DNA from: a virus | Direction: 5' to 3' (one strand) | IMG/VR virus record: IMGVR_UViG_3300048625_000250 | Location: 1 to 44,107 of that record | DNA length: 44,107 bases | Shown here: piece after piece, positions 29,284 through 38,015 of the stretch | How positions within the stretch are numbered: position 1 is the stretch's first letter | How the letters are laid out: each line of letters begins with the position of its first letter | Translations under genes and position numbers: made by a program | Notes under the pieces: model-generated | Seen by the model: the letters and a program-made list of their open reading frames with translations, nothing else | The model's database searches: none | Told to the model about the DNA's origin: nothing

Positions 29284-31221
29284 ATGGAATTAAAAGTCTA
29301 CGATATTGAAACCGCTAAGGAGATTGCGGATAGAGTGCTAAATACGCAAGGAGAAATCCCGTTGTATAAAGTTCATTATTTTGAGAAAATCAGAAAGCAA
29401 CTACAAGTACATACAGAGGGTAAAATCTTTTCAAAAGTTATTAGTGTATTTAAGAATGAGGAACAAGAGTCTACTAATTTTGTTGTAGACACTTACGAGT
29501 CAGTTACAAAGGGATCGATCTGGAGAGGTATAGATAACATTGCAAGAATCTTTAATAATACGGGATTTAACATTACGGGAGACAAAGATACAATTCAAGC
29601 ATTAAGCGATGCTAGTTTCTTTAATGATTACATCGAGGATTTTATTACGGTATCTACGGCTAAAGACCCGAATGCAGTTCAGGTTTGGAAAAAGAGAGAT
29701 GCTAATGAAGAAGCAGGCGAAGAATTATGGGAGTCAGAGTTTATTGAAACACAATTTATTCGATTAATTAATGAGAATGAAATTGCGTTTATTGATGTAG
29801 AAAATAGCGATTACACTATTGAGGTAGATCATTCAATTATCGGGTCAACAAACGCGGTATATGACGATGCAAATCGTAGAGTAACAAAATCATATTTTGA
29901 GGGTGTTAAGTATAAATTTGGTGAAAGAATCCGAATCATTTACATTAGCAACGAGCAATACATTATAATTGATAAAAATGGGAAAGAGGCTACGGTTACA
30001 ATTGAGAACTTTGCAAATAAGTTACGTTGTCCGTACACGTGCACTGGTGTACAAGAGATTGCAGAGGGAGTTTACGATTCGGCAGTCGCACCGTTTATTC
30101 CATTCGGGAATCACGCTTTAATTCAGCATAGAACATACCGTTCTGTTGAGGCTTTATTTGGTTATCCTAGAATGAGTGAGGTAGAACTACCTTGCGAGAA
30201 TTGTGTTCGCGGTCAAGAGTCTTGTGATATTACAGAACAGAATCCTTTAGGAATTAAGACGTGTACTAAATGTAGTGGAACGGGTCACGTTACGATGCAG
30301 TCTACATTTAAAATTTACAAACGTAAACTATTCCCTGACAATCCAGAGCTTAATGCAAACGTAAAGCCAGTAGAGTTTTTTACACCCGATTCGGCTATTC
30401 TTGAATACAATGCTAAAGCGTGGAAAGAGACCTTGCAAATGGGCGAGGACGCGATCTACATTCAGCAACGTATTGAGACGGGAAATGTTGAGTCAGCTAA
30501 ATCTAGGGAAAAACAATTAGAGTCGATGTACTCTTGGTTAGGACGTATTTCTAGTGTTATCTACAATAACATTCAGGATGCAATCGACAACTATTGTTTA
30601 ATTACTAATAGTGGTGTTGCTACGGTAGAAAAACCGATGTCATTCGCTATTATGTCGGAGTTAGAAGCATTCGATTATTTAAACAAGATTGTATCTACGG
30701 ATGCTCCTATTTTTATCAAGACTAGCCACATTGAGAATTTCTTAAACAAGTACATTTCTAAGACGTCGGCAGTTATTAAGATTGTCGATGTACTAAAGCG
30801 TGTCGATCCATTTGTTTTCTATACGCAAGGTGATTTGCAAGCGTTATCTGATAGCGGTGTAATTAACGATCAGGATTGGAGAGTTCACGCTTACGCATTT
30901 CCATTACTAATGCAGATGTACACTAGAGACCCTGAAATCTTAATGAAAGATTACACTTTAATTGAGTCTCAATTAATTCAGGCAGTAGATGCAAAAGTAA
31001 AGCCGAAAGCGGTAGGTATGTCAGTAGACCCTAATGACCCGTCTACTAAATTGCGTGGTTCAGTCGGAGGTATGTACACTATGATTCAAATTGCAAGAGC
31101 AGTATCAGAAGGAACGTATGATTTAGAAGCCGCAGTCGCTTTGGTTATGGATAGATTTGGTTTAACAGAACAAGAGGCTAAGAAGCAATTAGGTACACCA
31201 AATCCTGCTCCTGCCGTTTAA
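29284..31221 (+). CDS. Portal protein with inserted zinc-knuckle
   Basis: 645 residues. Portal-like features are the overall size, the start-to-middle pattern (YESVTKGSIWRGIDNIARIFNNTGF), the C-terminal helical part (ETLQMGEDAIYIQQRIETGNVESAKSREKQLESMYSWLGRISSVIYNNIQ), and the place just before a MuF-like gene. Residues 304-334 carry CENC...CTKCSGTG, a DnaJ-like four-Cys zinc site (C304, C307, C327, C330) not usual in portals. Forms the dodecameric ring for DNA entry. Confidence 0.82.
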   Translation: MELKVYDIETAKEIADRVLNTQGEIPLYKVHYFEKIRKQLQVHTEGKIFSKVISVFKNEEQESTNFVVDTYESVTKGSIWRGIDNIARIFNNTGFNITGDKDTIQALSDASFFNDYIEDFITVSTAKDPNAVQVWKKRDANEEAGEELWESEFIETQFIRLINENEIAFIDVENSDYTIEVDHSIIGSTNAVYDDANRRVTKSYFEGVKYKFGERIRIIYISNEQYIIIDKNGKEATVTIENFANKLRCPYTCTGVQEIAEGVYDSAVAPFIPFGNHALIQHRTYRSVEALFGYPRMSEVELPCENCVRGQESCDITEQNPLGIKTCTKCSGTGHVTMQSTFKIYKRKLFPDNPELNANVKPVEFFTPDSAILEYNAKAWKETLQMGEDAIYIQQRIETGNVESAKSREKQLESMYSWLGRISSVIYNNIQDAIDNYCLITNSGVATVEKPMSFAIMSELEAFDYLNKIVSTDAPIFIKTSHIENFLNKYISKTSAVIKIVDVLKRVDPFVFYTQGDLQALSDSGVINDQDWRVHAYAFPLLMQMYTRDPEILMKDYTLIESQLIQAVDAKVKPKAVGMSVDPNDPSTKLRGSVGGMYTMIQIARAVSEGTYDLEAAVALVMDRFGLTEQEAKKQLGTPNPAPAV

Positions 31222-31231
31222 ATAGATTGCG

Positions 31232-32056
31232 ATGACCCACGAGGACATTTACACTAAGATTAGTAACATAGCAACCGATAACTTTAACATTAAAGCTATT
31301 GAAAAGCTATTGCTAAACGAGATTTTAGGTAATGTTAGAAAGGGTTTAAATACTAGCAACAATAAGATAACTGGATTAAGCAGTAGTGCGGGTAGAATGA
31401 TTTCAGATTCTATCCGTGCTTTGTACGATACTAATCAATACAAGAACAGTCTTGCTAGTTTATTATCAGATGTGCAAGGTTTAGGAGTTAGCAAGGTTGG
31501 AGTCTATGTAGGAGATGGCTTAGAGGTAGCCATATCTGATTTATCTGAGGCGCAAAGCGTCGCTTACGATAGTTTACTTGATTCGCTTAATGAAAGTGGC
31601 TTAAATCAAAGATTTAATCAGCCTATCCGTCAACTTATTTATCAAAATGTAAGAGACGGTGCAAGTCAGACGGTGCTGGAAAAAGCAATCAAATCGTATG
31701 TTTTAACAGAAACGGGATCGAAGTCAGAACTAAATCGCTACATAAATTCTGTATCTATACAATCCGCAGACGCTTATTCATCTGCAATTGATCAAGAAGT
31801 TTACAAGAGATTTAAGCCTAGACTTACTCATATTCGTGTTGTCGGATCGTTAATTGATACGAGTTCCCGTCAATGCAGGAGAGCAGTTTTAGTCTACGAT
31901 CGAGAAATACCAATAGATAAGCTAGACGAGTGGATAGCTTATGCAAAAGAAAATGGAGCGAGTCAAACGCTTAATGCAAACAATTTGTCAAGTCTTAAAG
32001 CTCACTACGGTTGCAGGCATCAGTTTGTTCCCGTAATTTTAAATAACAAAAAATAG
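31232..32056 (+). CDS. MuF-like minor head protein
   Basis: 274 residues, helical front part and a C-terminal module ending in YGCRHQFVPV, the Cys-Arg-His terminus common to phage SPP1 gp7/Mu F head proteins; upstream DTSSRQCRRAVLVYDREI fits too. These proteins bind the portal inside the prohead and may be ejected. Directly follows the portal gene. Confidence 0.86.
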   Translation: MTHEDIYTKISNIATDNFNIKAIEKLLLNEILGNVRKGLNTSNNKITGLSSSAGRMISDSIRALYDTNQYKNSLASLLSDVQGLGVSKVGVYVGDGLEVAISDLSEAQSVAYDSLLDSLNESGLNQRFNQPIRQLIYQNVRDGASQTVLEKAIKSYVLTETGSKSELNRYINSVSIQSADAYSSAIDQEVYKRFKPRLTHIRVVGSLIDTSSRQCRRAVLVYDREIPIDKLDEWIAYAKENGASQTLNANNLSSLKAHYGCRHQFVPVILNNKK

Positions 32057-32058
32057 AT

Positions 32059-33039
32059 ATGGAGTGCTTAAATAACCTTTTGAAAATCCGTGATTATTGC
32101 GAGCCTAGTGCGGTCGGGCCATTTATAGGAGATTTTGTAGACGTCTCTACTGTTTTACTTTCTAACCTAGCAAATGCAGAGGAATTAACGGGGGAGCAAT
32201 ACGGAAATATGCTAATTAGTTCGGCTACGGAGCAGGTAAAATCAGATATTCTCTTATCAGCGACAGAAGGATATTCTGTACGAAATGAAGTTTATCATTT
32301 AATCAATGATAAAAAGTTCTCAGGCACTTACAATAACTGGGGAATTTCATTGTCAAACTATTTCCGTTCTAGTCATTCTAGTATTTACATTACTGCTTTA
32401 AAGTTTAAGGCTAGTTTTACGGGAGAGTTTACAATTGTATTCGATGATTTAGCAGGTCAAACTGAACTTCCTGCGGAGGCTATTGCAGGTCAAGAGGTTA
32501 CAATTCAATGTGATTATGTAACAAAATCTAAGACGGTAAGAATTTACGCTAAGGAATCAAACGCTACATTTGCAGTATTAACTGGCGCATCAGGTTGTGG
32601 TTCTTGTTCTGCTAAGAAAGGAGTCTTTTTAGGGATGCAAGGTTTTAATCGATTAACTAACCATCCTCAGTCTACGGGTTTTATTCCTACGGCTCATATC
32701 GCTTGTAATATGGATGATGTAATGTGTATCGCTTTATTACGCAATAAATCTTTGTTCTCGAAGGCGATCGCATACAAGGCGGGGGCTTTAGCTTATAGCC
32801 GTCTAATGCTTACAACACGGCTAAACGATAGCACGTTAAATATCAATATGGATGTAGCTCAAAGCTACCTAAATACATTAGAGGCTAAGTATCGTGAATT
32901 GATGTTTGGGTCTGCTCAGGCATACGGTAATGCTAGTACAAATGGAATTATTTCTGTGCTACGTCAGTCGCTTCGCTCGATGAATGATCAATGTGTTGTT
33001 TGCTCTAGTCAAATTTCTAGTTCTACTGCGGTGTTTTAA
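32059..33039 (+). CDS. Head-neck region structural protein, Cys-rich
   Basis: 326 residues, two bases after the MuF gene. Mixed fold with a beta-rich middle (FTGEFTIVFDDLAGQTELP...EVTIQCDYVTKSKTVRIY) and a helical end. Nine Cys, several paired (GCGSC, CVVC). Shares TAATG with the next gene. Probably a virion protein (connector or head accessory); family not recognised. Confidence 0.72.
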   Translation: MECLNNLLKIRDYCEPSAVGPFIGDFVDVSTVLLSNLANAEELTGEQYGNMLISSATEQVKSDILLSATEGYSVRNEVYHLINDKKFSGTYNNWGISLSNYFRSSHSSIYITALKFKASFTGEFTIVFDDLAGQTELPAEAIAGQEVTIQCDYVTKSKTVRIYAKESNATFAVLTGASGCGSCSAKKGVFLGMQGFNRLTNHPQSTGFIPTAHIACNMDDVMCIALLRNKSLFSKAIAYKAGALAYSRLMLTTRLNDSTLNINMDVAQSYLNTLEAKYRELMFGSAQAYGNASTNGIISVLRQSLRSMNDQCVVCSSQISSSTAVF

Positions 33040-33494
33040 TGAATGATTTGCAAAAGATATTGTTAAGATTAAAGGAGTGGTCAAATTCGACCGCTCCTAT
33101 TGATAATATCGTGCAAGGGATGAATCAAGGAAAATCTGCTTTGCAGAATAGAATCTTTAATTCAGAGCAAGGAACAAAAGATGTAAGCGGGAAAGGCTTA
33201 GGAAATTATTCTGACCCATATAAGAAATACCGTCAAAAACGAGGACGTCAAACTGCACACGTTGACCTAGAATTAACGGGATCGCTCCGTAGAGACATTA
33301 AGGTAATTCAAGAGAATGCTAAGGTTGCAATAGCAGTTCCATCATCGGATGAAAGGGCAAAAATAGGATACCTAGAAAAAAGATTTGCAACTACAATTTT
33401 CGATATTACATTAGATGAAAAGAGTGAAATAATGAATGTTATCGAGTACAACTTTTCAGAAGACATAAAACAGATTATTAATGGAACTAATTAG
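33039..33494 (+). CDS. Head-tail connector candidate
   Basis: 151 residues, with a basic segment (YKKYRQKRGRQTAHVDLELTGSLRRDIKV) followed by short strands and ALxxRF-like EKRFATTIFDI, which resembles phage head-tail joining proteins of the HK97 gp10 / virion morphogenesis type. Overlaps the next gene by 14 bases. Role inferred. Confidence 0.72.
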   Translation: MNDLQKILLRLKEWSNSTAPIDNIVQGMNQGKSALQNRIFNSEQGTKDVSGKGLGNYSDPYKKYRQKRGRQTAHVDLELTGSLRRDIKVIQENAKVAIAVPSSDERAKIGYLEKRFATTIFDITLDEKSEIMNVIEYNFSEDIKQIINGTN

Positions 33495-33972
33495 CGAAAT
33501 TGTAAAGGGGTTATGCCCTATTTTCGGAAAGGTAGAGGAAGCGACTCTTGAAACTATTGACGGACTAAGATTTCCCGTATCATACAAAGGGAGCGACTAC
33601 ACGTCTTTGTTGCCTAATGATACTACAAGTGAAATTATATATGTACGTGAATTATCAAACACTTCTATTGATAAGGTCGATTTAGGCGGGTCACAAAAGG
33701 CTTTGTTTGTCAATAGTAATATGCGCATTGTATTCTATTCTAAAAACGAGTACAATATCTTTGTGATAACGCAACAGTTTTATAGTGCTTTGGAAAAATA
33801 CAAAGTACAAATCGATGCGATAATTAAAAATGCAGATACCTTGCTTGCAATGGAATCGGGAAAGAAGAAGCATATCAGACTTAAGAACGTAGGGTATTTT
33901 GCTATTGATTTTACGGTAAGAAAGGAAATTAACAAATGTGAACTTTTAGACGATTGCGGAAATGAATTGTAA
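33481..33972 (+). CDS. Tail completion / connector candidate
   Basis: 163 residues, alpha/beta, with pattern MELISEIVKGLCPIFGKVEEAT ... MRIVFYSKNEYNIFVITQQFYSALEK; size and place behind a gp10-like protein fit a tail terminator or completion protein. Overlaps both neighbours. Family not directly recognised. Confidence 0.7.
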   Translation: MELISEIVKGLCPIFGKVEEATLETIDGLRFPVSYKGSDYTSLLPNDTTSEIIYVRELSNTSIDKVDLGGSQKALFVNSNMRIVFYSKNEYNIFVITQQFYSALEKYKVQIDAIIKNADTLLAMESGKKKHIRLKNVGYFAIDFTVRKEINKCELLDDCGNEL

Positions 33973-34288
33973 TAAGTGTATTCTTGATTTATGTAGCATT
34001 GATGTTTGTGGAAATACGGGTATCCTTAAGCTACCATATACAGTTTCTGTCGCTGGAGACTATACTGTTTCATTAGATTTCTTGGGAGCTAAGATACAAT
34101 CTACTGTTCCATTTATTGTAGGCGAGTCTTTGCAATTTAACTTGACTAACTTAAACGAAAAATACTGCTATACTGGAGAAATTCTTGACCCGTCAGGCGA
34201 AAGACTTTTAATTGAGTCAGCAGGAACTTTATACGGTGGATTTTCTTTTTGTACAAATCAGATAAGAATACCGTTTAATCAAAACTAA
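33962..34288 (+). CDS. Small beta-sandwich virion protein candidate
   Basis: 108 residues with an Ig-like strand pattern (LKLPYTVSVAGDYTVSLDFLGAKIQSTVPFIVGE) and a Cys-rich start (MNCNKCILDLCSIDVCGN). Overlaps 33481 by 11 bases. Possibly decoration or connector associated. Confidence 0.7.
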   Translation: MNCNKCILDLCSIDVCGNTGILKLPYTVSVAGDYTVSLDFLGAKIQSTVPFIVGESLQFNLTNLNEKYCYTGEILDPSGERLLIESAGTLYGGFSFCTNQIRIPFNQN

Positions 34289-34289
34289 A

Positions 34290-34715
34290 ATGATTTCGAT
34301 TCTTGAAATTTTAGGTTTAGTAGGATTGTTTCGCATTGCAATATATGCAATTGGCGATCCTTCTGCGGGATACAACCCTAAAGCAATACTAGCAAATTAC
34401 ACCTATTCACTTTCTTTGTGGAGGGTAAAAAAGTTAAGGATTGTATTGCCTACTCATCATACTATTGATGACGGTTTTAAATCAAAAGCAGACGATATTA
34501 TTATTAAAGAAATCAATATGTCTACTGTGGTAAACGAATGCTTACCAGTAGCTGGATTTTTAAATATGCTAGGCTTTTGTTCGACTTGCACATCTGTGTG
34601 GTTTTTTGGAATTACCTATTTATTACCCCATATTTTTACATCGGGATATTACGATGCTTTTGTCGGATACGGCTTATGCTTGCTAGCATCTCGATTCACA
34701 TTTAAAAACCTTTAA
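34290..34715 (+). CDS. Membrane protein with CxxC...W motif within the head module
   Basis: 141 residues. Membrane segments near residues 4-22 and 103-135 and a GFCSTCTSVWFF motif about residue 95, similar to DUF1360-type small membrane proteins found in phages. A membrane protein among virion genes is odd; it may act at lysis or assembly, or have no structural role. One base after 33962 gene. Confidence 0.72.
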   Translation: MISILEILGLVGLFRIAIYAIGDPSAGYNPKAILANYTYSLSLWRVKKLRIVLPTHHTIDDGFKSKADDIIIKEINMSTVVNECLPVAGFLNMLGFCSTCTSVWFFGITYLLPHIFTSGYYDAFVGYGLCLLASRFTFKNL

Positions 34716-34716
34716 A

Positions 34717-35160
34717 ATGGAATTAGTAGAAAAATTTGCCCCCTCAAATCTACCTAACCTAACTGAAAATGCTTTTGCGGAATTAACAAAAGACGATATT
34801 CAGTTACTTGCTAGTGTTTACCCCGTAATGCAACCAAAGTTATTAATTGCAAAAGAGGGTACTGTACATCCTAAATCGCCTGCAACTTATAAGTCGCTTT
34901 ATAGCCTATTGTTTTCGGGTCATAGCTTTTATATTGCAGGAACAATGTTTGGTAAGCCAAAAGAAATTATTGATTCGGATGCAGATATTAAAATGGCAAA
35001 GGCTATTGACCTAGATCAATTTATTGCTCCAGAAGGACAGATATTTACAGAGACGGATGTTATATCGGAAACGGTATTTGAAGGCGAGAAACCCGAAGCA
35101 TTTAAGAAAGAGATAGCAAAAACACCTATTAAGCGTACAAGAAAATCAAGTAAAAAATAA
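34717..35160 (+). CDS. Hypothetical protein before the scaffold
   Basis: 147 residues; helical front (FAELTKDDIQLLASVYPVMQP), then an acidic C-terminal half and a very basic last tail (KRTRKSSKK). Possibly a head assembly protein. Ends 12 bases before the scaffold gene. Unknown family. Confidence 0.72.
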   Translation: MELVEKFAPSNLPNLTENAFAELTKDDIQLLASVYPVMQPKLLIAKEGTVHPKSPATYKSLYSLLFSGHSFYIAGTMFGKPKEIIDSDADIKMAKAIDLDQFIAPEGQIFTETDVISETVFEGEKPEAFKKEIAKTPIKRTRKSSKK

Positions 35161-35172
35161 ACCCCCACAAAA

Positions 35173-36036
35173 ATGAGTTTAGAAACCCTAGTAAAAGGTC
35201 TTGGATTGACCGACGAAGACATCACTGCGTTAAGCGCAGAAGGTGCAGACTTAACCCCGATTACTCAAAAGGTAACTGATTCTATTAAGGCAAAAATCTT
35301 AGAGGATGAAGCATTCTACAATACACTAGATAAAAACCGTCTACCTAAAGATTGGTTTGACACTAAGTTTAACGAAGGTGTTCAGAAGGTTGCAGGAATG
35401 GGAAAGTCAGCTATCGATAAGCATTTTGGATTAACGTCAGAAGACAAAGCAACATTCTCTGATGATGAATTAAAAGACATCGCAAAGTACACGGCTAAAG
35501 CTACGCAGATCTTTAAAACAAAGGTAGGTGGAGACAACAAAGACGTAGCTACATTGCAAGACGAAATCATTACTTTAAAGCAAGAGCTAGATGGAAGAAA
35601 AACCGAAATAGCTTCTTTGCAAACTAAGTTTGATTCAGATTTAGCAGAAAAGCTAACTGCAAAAGAGCTAGAAACTTTATCGCTTATCGAAGCGTCGCAT
35701 TTGCAAGCTCACGTACCAGTACCAGTTGGTATTATTTTTGACAAGGCTTTTGCTAGTGTAAAATCTAAGTATAGTGTTGTTGTTGAAAATGGGATTGCAA
35801 GCATTCGCAAGAAAGACAACCCTACATTTAAAGTAGAAAAAGCTGACAAGAGCGGTCATATGGAATTAAAGGATGCTTTAGCGGAAGCATTCAAAGAATT
35901 GCAGTCTTGGAAAGATGTAGCTCCTACCGCTGGGTCGCAAGCAGGGCGCACTACGGTTACAATTGACCCTAGTAAGTCAAGTAATTCGGAAGCATTTAAG
36001 AAAAAACAAGCAGAAGAAGACGCATTTTTTTCATAG
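35173..36036 (+). CDS. Capsid scaffold protein
   Basis: 287 residues, charged and helical. A coiled coil about residues 125-165 (LQDEIITLKQELDGRKTEIASLQTKF) and the helix-rich ends are typical of phage scaffolds, which co-assemble with capsid protein and leave the prohead. Followed by a strong terminator. It is separated from the capsid gene by the small-gene cassette 36206-37992, which is unusual. Confidence 0.82.
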   Translation: MSLETLVKGLGLTDEDITALSAEGADLTPITQKVTDSIKAKILEDEAFYNTLDKNRLPKDWFDTKFNEGVQKVAGMGKSAIDKHFGLTSEDKATFSDDELKDIAKYTAKATQIFKTKVGGDNKDVATLQDEIITLKQELDGRKTEIASLQTKFDSDLAEKLTAKELETLSLIEASHLQAHVPVPVGIIFDKAFASVKSKYSVVVENGIASIRKKDNPTFKVEKADKSGHMELKDALAEAFKELQSWKDVAPTAGSQAGRTTVTIDPSKSSNSEAFKKKQAEEDAFFS

Positions 36037-36055
36037 TAGATAATAGGTTTAGAGA

Positions 36056-36090
36056 TAAAAACCCCTTTCTGTATCGGATTGGGGTTTTTT
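36056..36090 (+). terminator. Rho-independent terminator after the scaffold gene
   Basis: AAAAACCCC pairs with GGGGTTTTT around a 15-base loop and runs into T. Separates the late head genes from the second early cassette. Confidence 0.85.
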
Positions 36091-36131
36091 GTTGCCTTTT
36101 AAAAAATAATTGTAAATTTTCTTTTAATTAT

Positions 36132-36163
36132 TTTGCTAAATTAAAATTTAGCCGTAAATTTAC
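36132..36163 (+). promoter_or_regulatory. Palindromic promoter, second small-gene cassette
   Basis: TTTG 36132-36135, perfect palindrome CTAAATT-AA-AATTTAG 36136-36151, TAAATTTA 36155-36162; 19 bases between TTTG and -7 box. Same element as before bet and the first cassette. Confidence 0.8.
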
Positions 36164-36205
36164 ATATCATCTCGAACGAACGGGAGGCTATTAATAAACT
36201 ACAAA

Positions 36206-36403
36206 ATGAAAAAGTTAACATTAGACACGCTAAGAAAAAAAATAATCGAAGGTTCAGTAGAACTACAAAACGATTTAGCGGGATCAGGCTTAGGTTATTT
36301 ATACGCAACCGTTAGAAATAATACAACAAAAGTCACTACGACATACGAGATTTCAATTCATCACGGAGTAAGCATTCAAAATAGCAATTTTTTTAACCTT
36401 TAA
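36206..36403 (+). CDS. Small early-type protein
   Basis: 65 residues. Start MKKLTLDTLRKKI resembles that of the 10589 product, and the leader is again AACTACAAAATG. Short strands in the second half. Unknown. Confidence 0.72.
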   Translation: MKKLTLDTLRKKIIEGSVELQNDLAGSGLGYLYATVRNNTTKVTTTYEISIHHGVSIQNSNFFNL

Positions 36404-36414
36404 TAAACTACAAA

Positions 36415-36795
36415 ATGATAACTTTATTAGAAATCACATTAGAAGAAGCGATTAATCACGAAAAAAAAGATTACAATCCTAGAATATGGTCTCAATCATT
36501 AAATCGGTACGCAGAAAGAAATGCTAAATTTTACACTAGCATTCATCAGTCGCAGTACGGTTACAGATCAGTTTACGCAATTTATATGGTAGACGGTTTT
36601 AGAGTTATTCAAGAGGTTTCATATTCATCCTCATTATCATCCGCTCCTATGCAATCATACGAATTAATTAAAAACAAGTGGTTAAACAAACTATCACATA
36701 GTTTTTCAAAAGATGTAAGAGGTAGAAGTTTAGCAAAGTTATTTAGCTCAAACAACGAAGGAAATATGGTAGGGGATTATTTACTAGGATTTTAA
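36415..36795 (+). CDS. Small early-type protein
   Basis: 126 residues, with helical start (EITLEEAINHEKKDYNPRIWSQSL) and a Ser/Tyr-rich middle (YAIYMVDGFRVIQEVSYSSSLSSAPM). Starts with the AACTACAAAATG leader. Unknown family. Confidence 0.75.
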   Translation: MITLLEITLEEAINHEKKDYNPRIWSQSLNRYAERNAKFYTSIHQSQYGYRSVYAIYMVDGFRVIQEVSYSSSLSSAPMQSYELIKNKWLNKLSHSFSKDVRGRSLAKLFSSNNEGNMVGDYLLGF

Positions 36796-36806
36796 TCAAT
36801 AAGAAG

Positions 36807-36998
36807 ATGACTACAATAACAGAACGCACTCTAAGATTAAGTGAAACAGAAAAAAGACATTATAGCAATTATCTTAATTTGCTAGAAAAAGCATTCGACC
36901 TTACGGGAGACGAAGCAAAGCACGAGGCATTAAAGCGTATCGAAGCAAACCGAATTACACAAAATTTACGATCTACAAAATTATTAAACATTAGATAA
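36807..36998 (+). CDS. Small helical early-type protein
   Basis: 63 residues: LLEKAFDLTGDEAKHEALKRIEANR recalls the F....L(T/S)..EA...A...I pattern of the 9283 and 9521 products, so it may be a distant relative; this is tentative. One base before the next gene. Confidence 0.7.
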   Translation: MTTITERTLRLSETEKRHYSNYLNLLEKAFDLTGDEAKHEALKRIEANRITQNLRSTKLLNIR

Positions 36999-36999
36999 A

Positions 37000-37359
37000 A
37001 TGAATAAGCCTAATATATTGCTAGAATTCAGAGATTTGCTTTTAAGCAACGGATTCAAGGTAACAGACAGAGAGGAAAAAAGCACTTGGTTTTTATTCGA
37101 GAAAAACGGGTTTTTAGGATATTGCCAAAAAGACAGTTTTTTCGGTATAGGTCTTTCATCGGTAAACAAGCCACATAAAGAATATGGAACTGGCACGGTT
37201 ATATTGCGACACTTAATTAATCCAACTGTAGATGACGCAGAAGAAATGGTGAGACGGAATTGGTCTCCTATAAAAGCAGAACTATACAAAAGCCTAGAGG
37301 AATACATTAAGTATCCAACAAGCAGATGGGCAAAGTATTCTATAATTTACCCCAAATAA
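37000..37359 (+). CDS. Small hypothetical protein
   Basis: 119 residues. FLFEKNGFLGYCQKDSFFGIGLSSVNKPHKEYGTGTVI suggests a small beta-rich domain of the kind common in Bacteroidota phages and mobile elements; function unknown. Last gene before another palindromic promoter. Confidence 0.76.
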   Translation: MNKPNILLEFRDLLLSNGFKVTDREEKSTWFLFEKNGFLGYCQKDSFFGIGLSSVNKPHKEYGTGTVILRHLINPTVDDAEEMVRRNWSPIKAELYKSLEEYIKYPTSRWAKYSIIYPK

Positions 37360-37360
37360 T

Positions 37361-37392
37361 TTTGCTAAATTAAAATTTAGTATTATCTTTAC
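37361..37392 (+). promoter_or_regulatory. Palindromic promoter before the small membrane proteins and mazG
   Basis: TTTG 37361-37364 immediately after the 37000 gene, perfect palindrome 37365-37380, TATCTTTA 37384-37391, spacing 19. Confidence 0.8.
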
Positions 37393-37414
37393 ATATCAAA
37401 TAAAAACAATCGTT

Positions 37415-37528
37415 ATGAAAAAGAAGATCAAAGAGTTTATCGAGGATTACGAGCCTCAAACGGTATTAATGATTATCTTATTATCATTAGCATTATTTAA
37501 GTTAATTGATATAGCAAATCATAATTAA
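37415..37528 (+). CDS. 37-residue single-pass membrane peptide
   Basis: MKKKIKEFIEDYEPQTVLM then a hydrophobic segment (IILLSLALFKLI) to the end. Directly after a palindromic promoter and followed one base later by another small membrane protein, which supports that it is real. Role unknown. Confidence 0.6.
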   Translation: MKKKIKEFIEDYEPQTVLMIILLSLALFKLIDIANHN

Positions 37529-37529
37529 T

Positions 37530-37679
37530 ATGGTAACTACATCAATCATAGTTTTTATACTAGGCTTTCTATTTTGTCTAATTATAGCAGTAGGAGCATT
37601 ATCAATTTTTTTCACAATTTTAGAACACATAACAGATGGCAGAGACACCAAAGAAGAAAGAGATCAATTTTACCATTAG
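37530..37679 (+). CDS. 49-residue membrane peptide
   Basis: Long hydrophobic segment about residues 4-30 (IIVFILGFLFCLIIAVGALS), then a charged end (DGRDTKEERDQFYH). Its 3' part overlaps the MazG-like gene in another frame by 44 bases. Unknown; possibly acts on the host membrane early. Confidence 0.58.
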   Translation: MVTTSIIVFILGFLFCLIIAVGALSIFFTILEHITDGRDTKEERDQFYH

Positions 37680-37992
37680 CGAAAACAATCAAGGAGAGTT
37701 TGACAGATTAATCGAATCAGTTTATAATTGGGCAGAAGAAAGAAATTTGTTGTCAAAAGACAATGTAAAATCTCAAATGCTTAAGGTCGTTGAAGAAATA
37801 GGAGAAACTGCAAGGGCAGTAAACAAAGGAGATATGCTCGAGACAGTCGATGGCATAGGAGATTCATTCGTAACACTAATTATTCTTTCTTTTCAATTAG
37901 GGTTAACACCATCATTTTGTTTAAAAGAAGCCTACAATGTTATTGCAAGCAGAACGGGTAAGACTGTTAACGGAACATTTATCAAAGATTAA
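37636..37992 (+). CDS. mazG: MazG-like NTP pyrophosphohydrolase
   Basis: 118 residues. The metal-binding MazG core is present: VVEEIGETARAV (E53, E54, E57) and ETVDGIGDSFV (D72, D76). MazG-type enzymes split NTPs or ppGpp-like alarmones to NMP and PPi; in phages they are thought to tune host nucleotide pools or alarmone signals. Part of the second early cassette, not of the late head genes around it. Confidence 0.9.
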   Translation: MAETPKKKEINFTISENNQGEFDRLIESVYNWAEERNLLSKDNVKSQMLKVVEEIGETARAVNKGDMLETVDGIGDSFVTLIILSFQLGLTPSFCLKEAYNVIASRTGKTVNGTFIKD

Positions 37993-38015
37993 TTAATAGC
38001 CATAGCAATTAAAAT

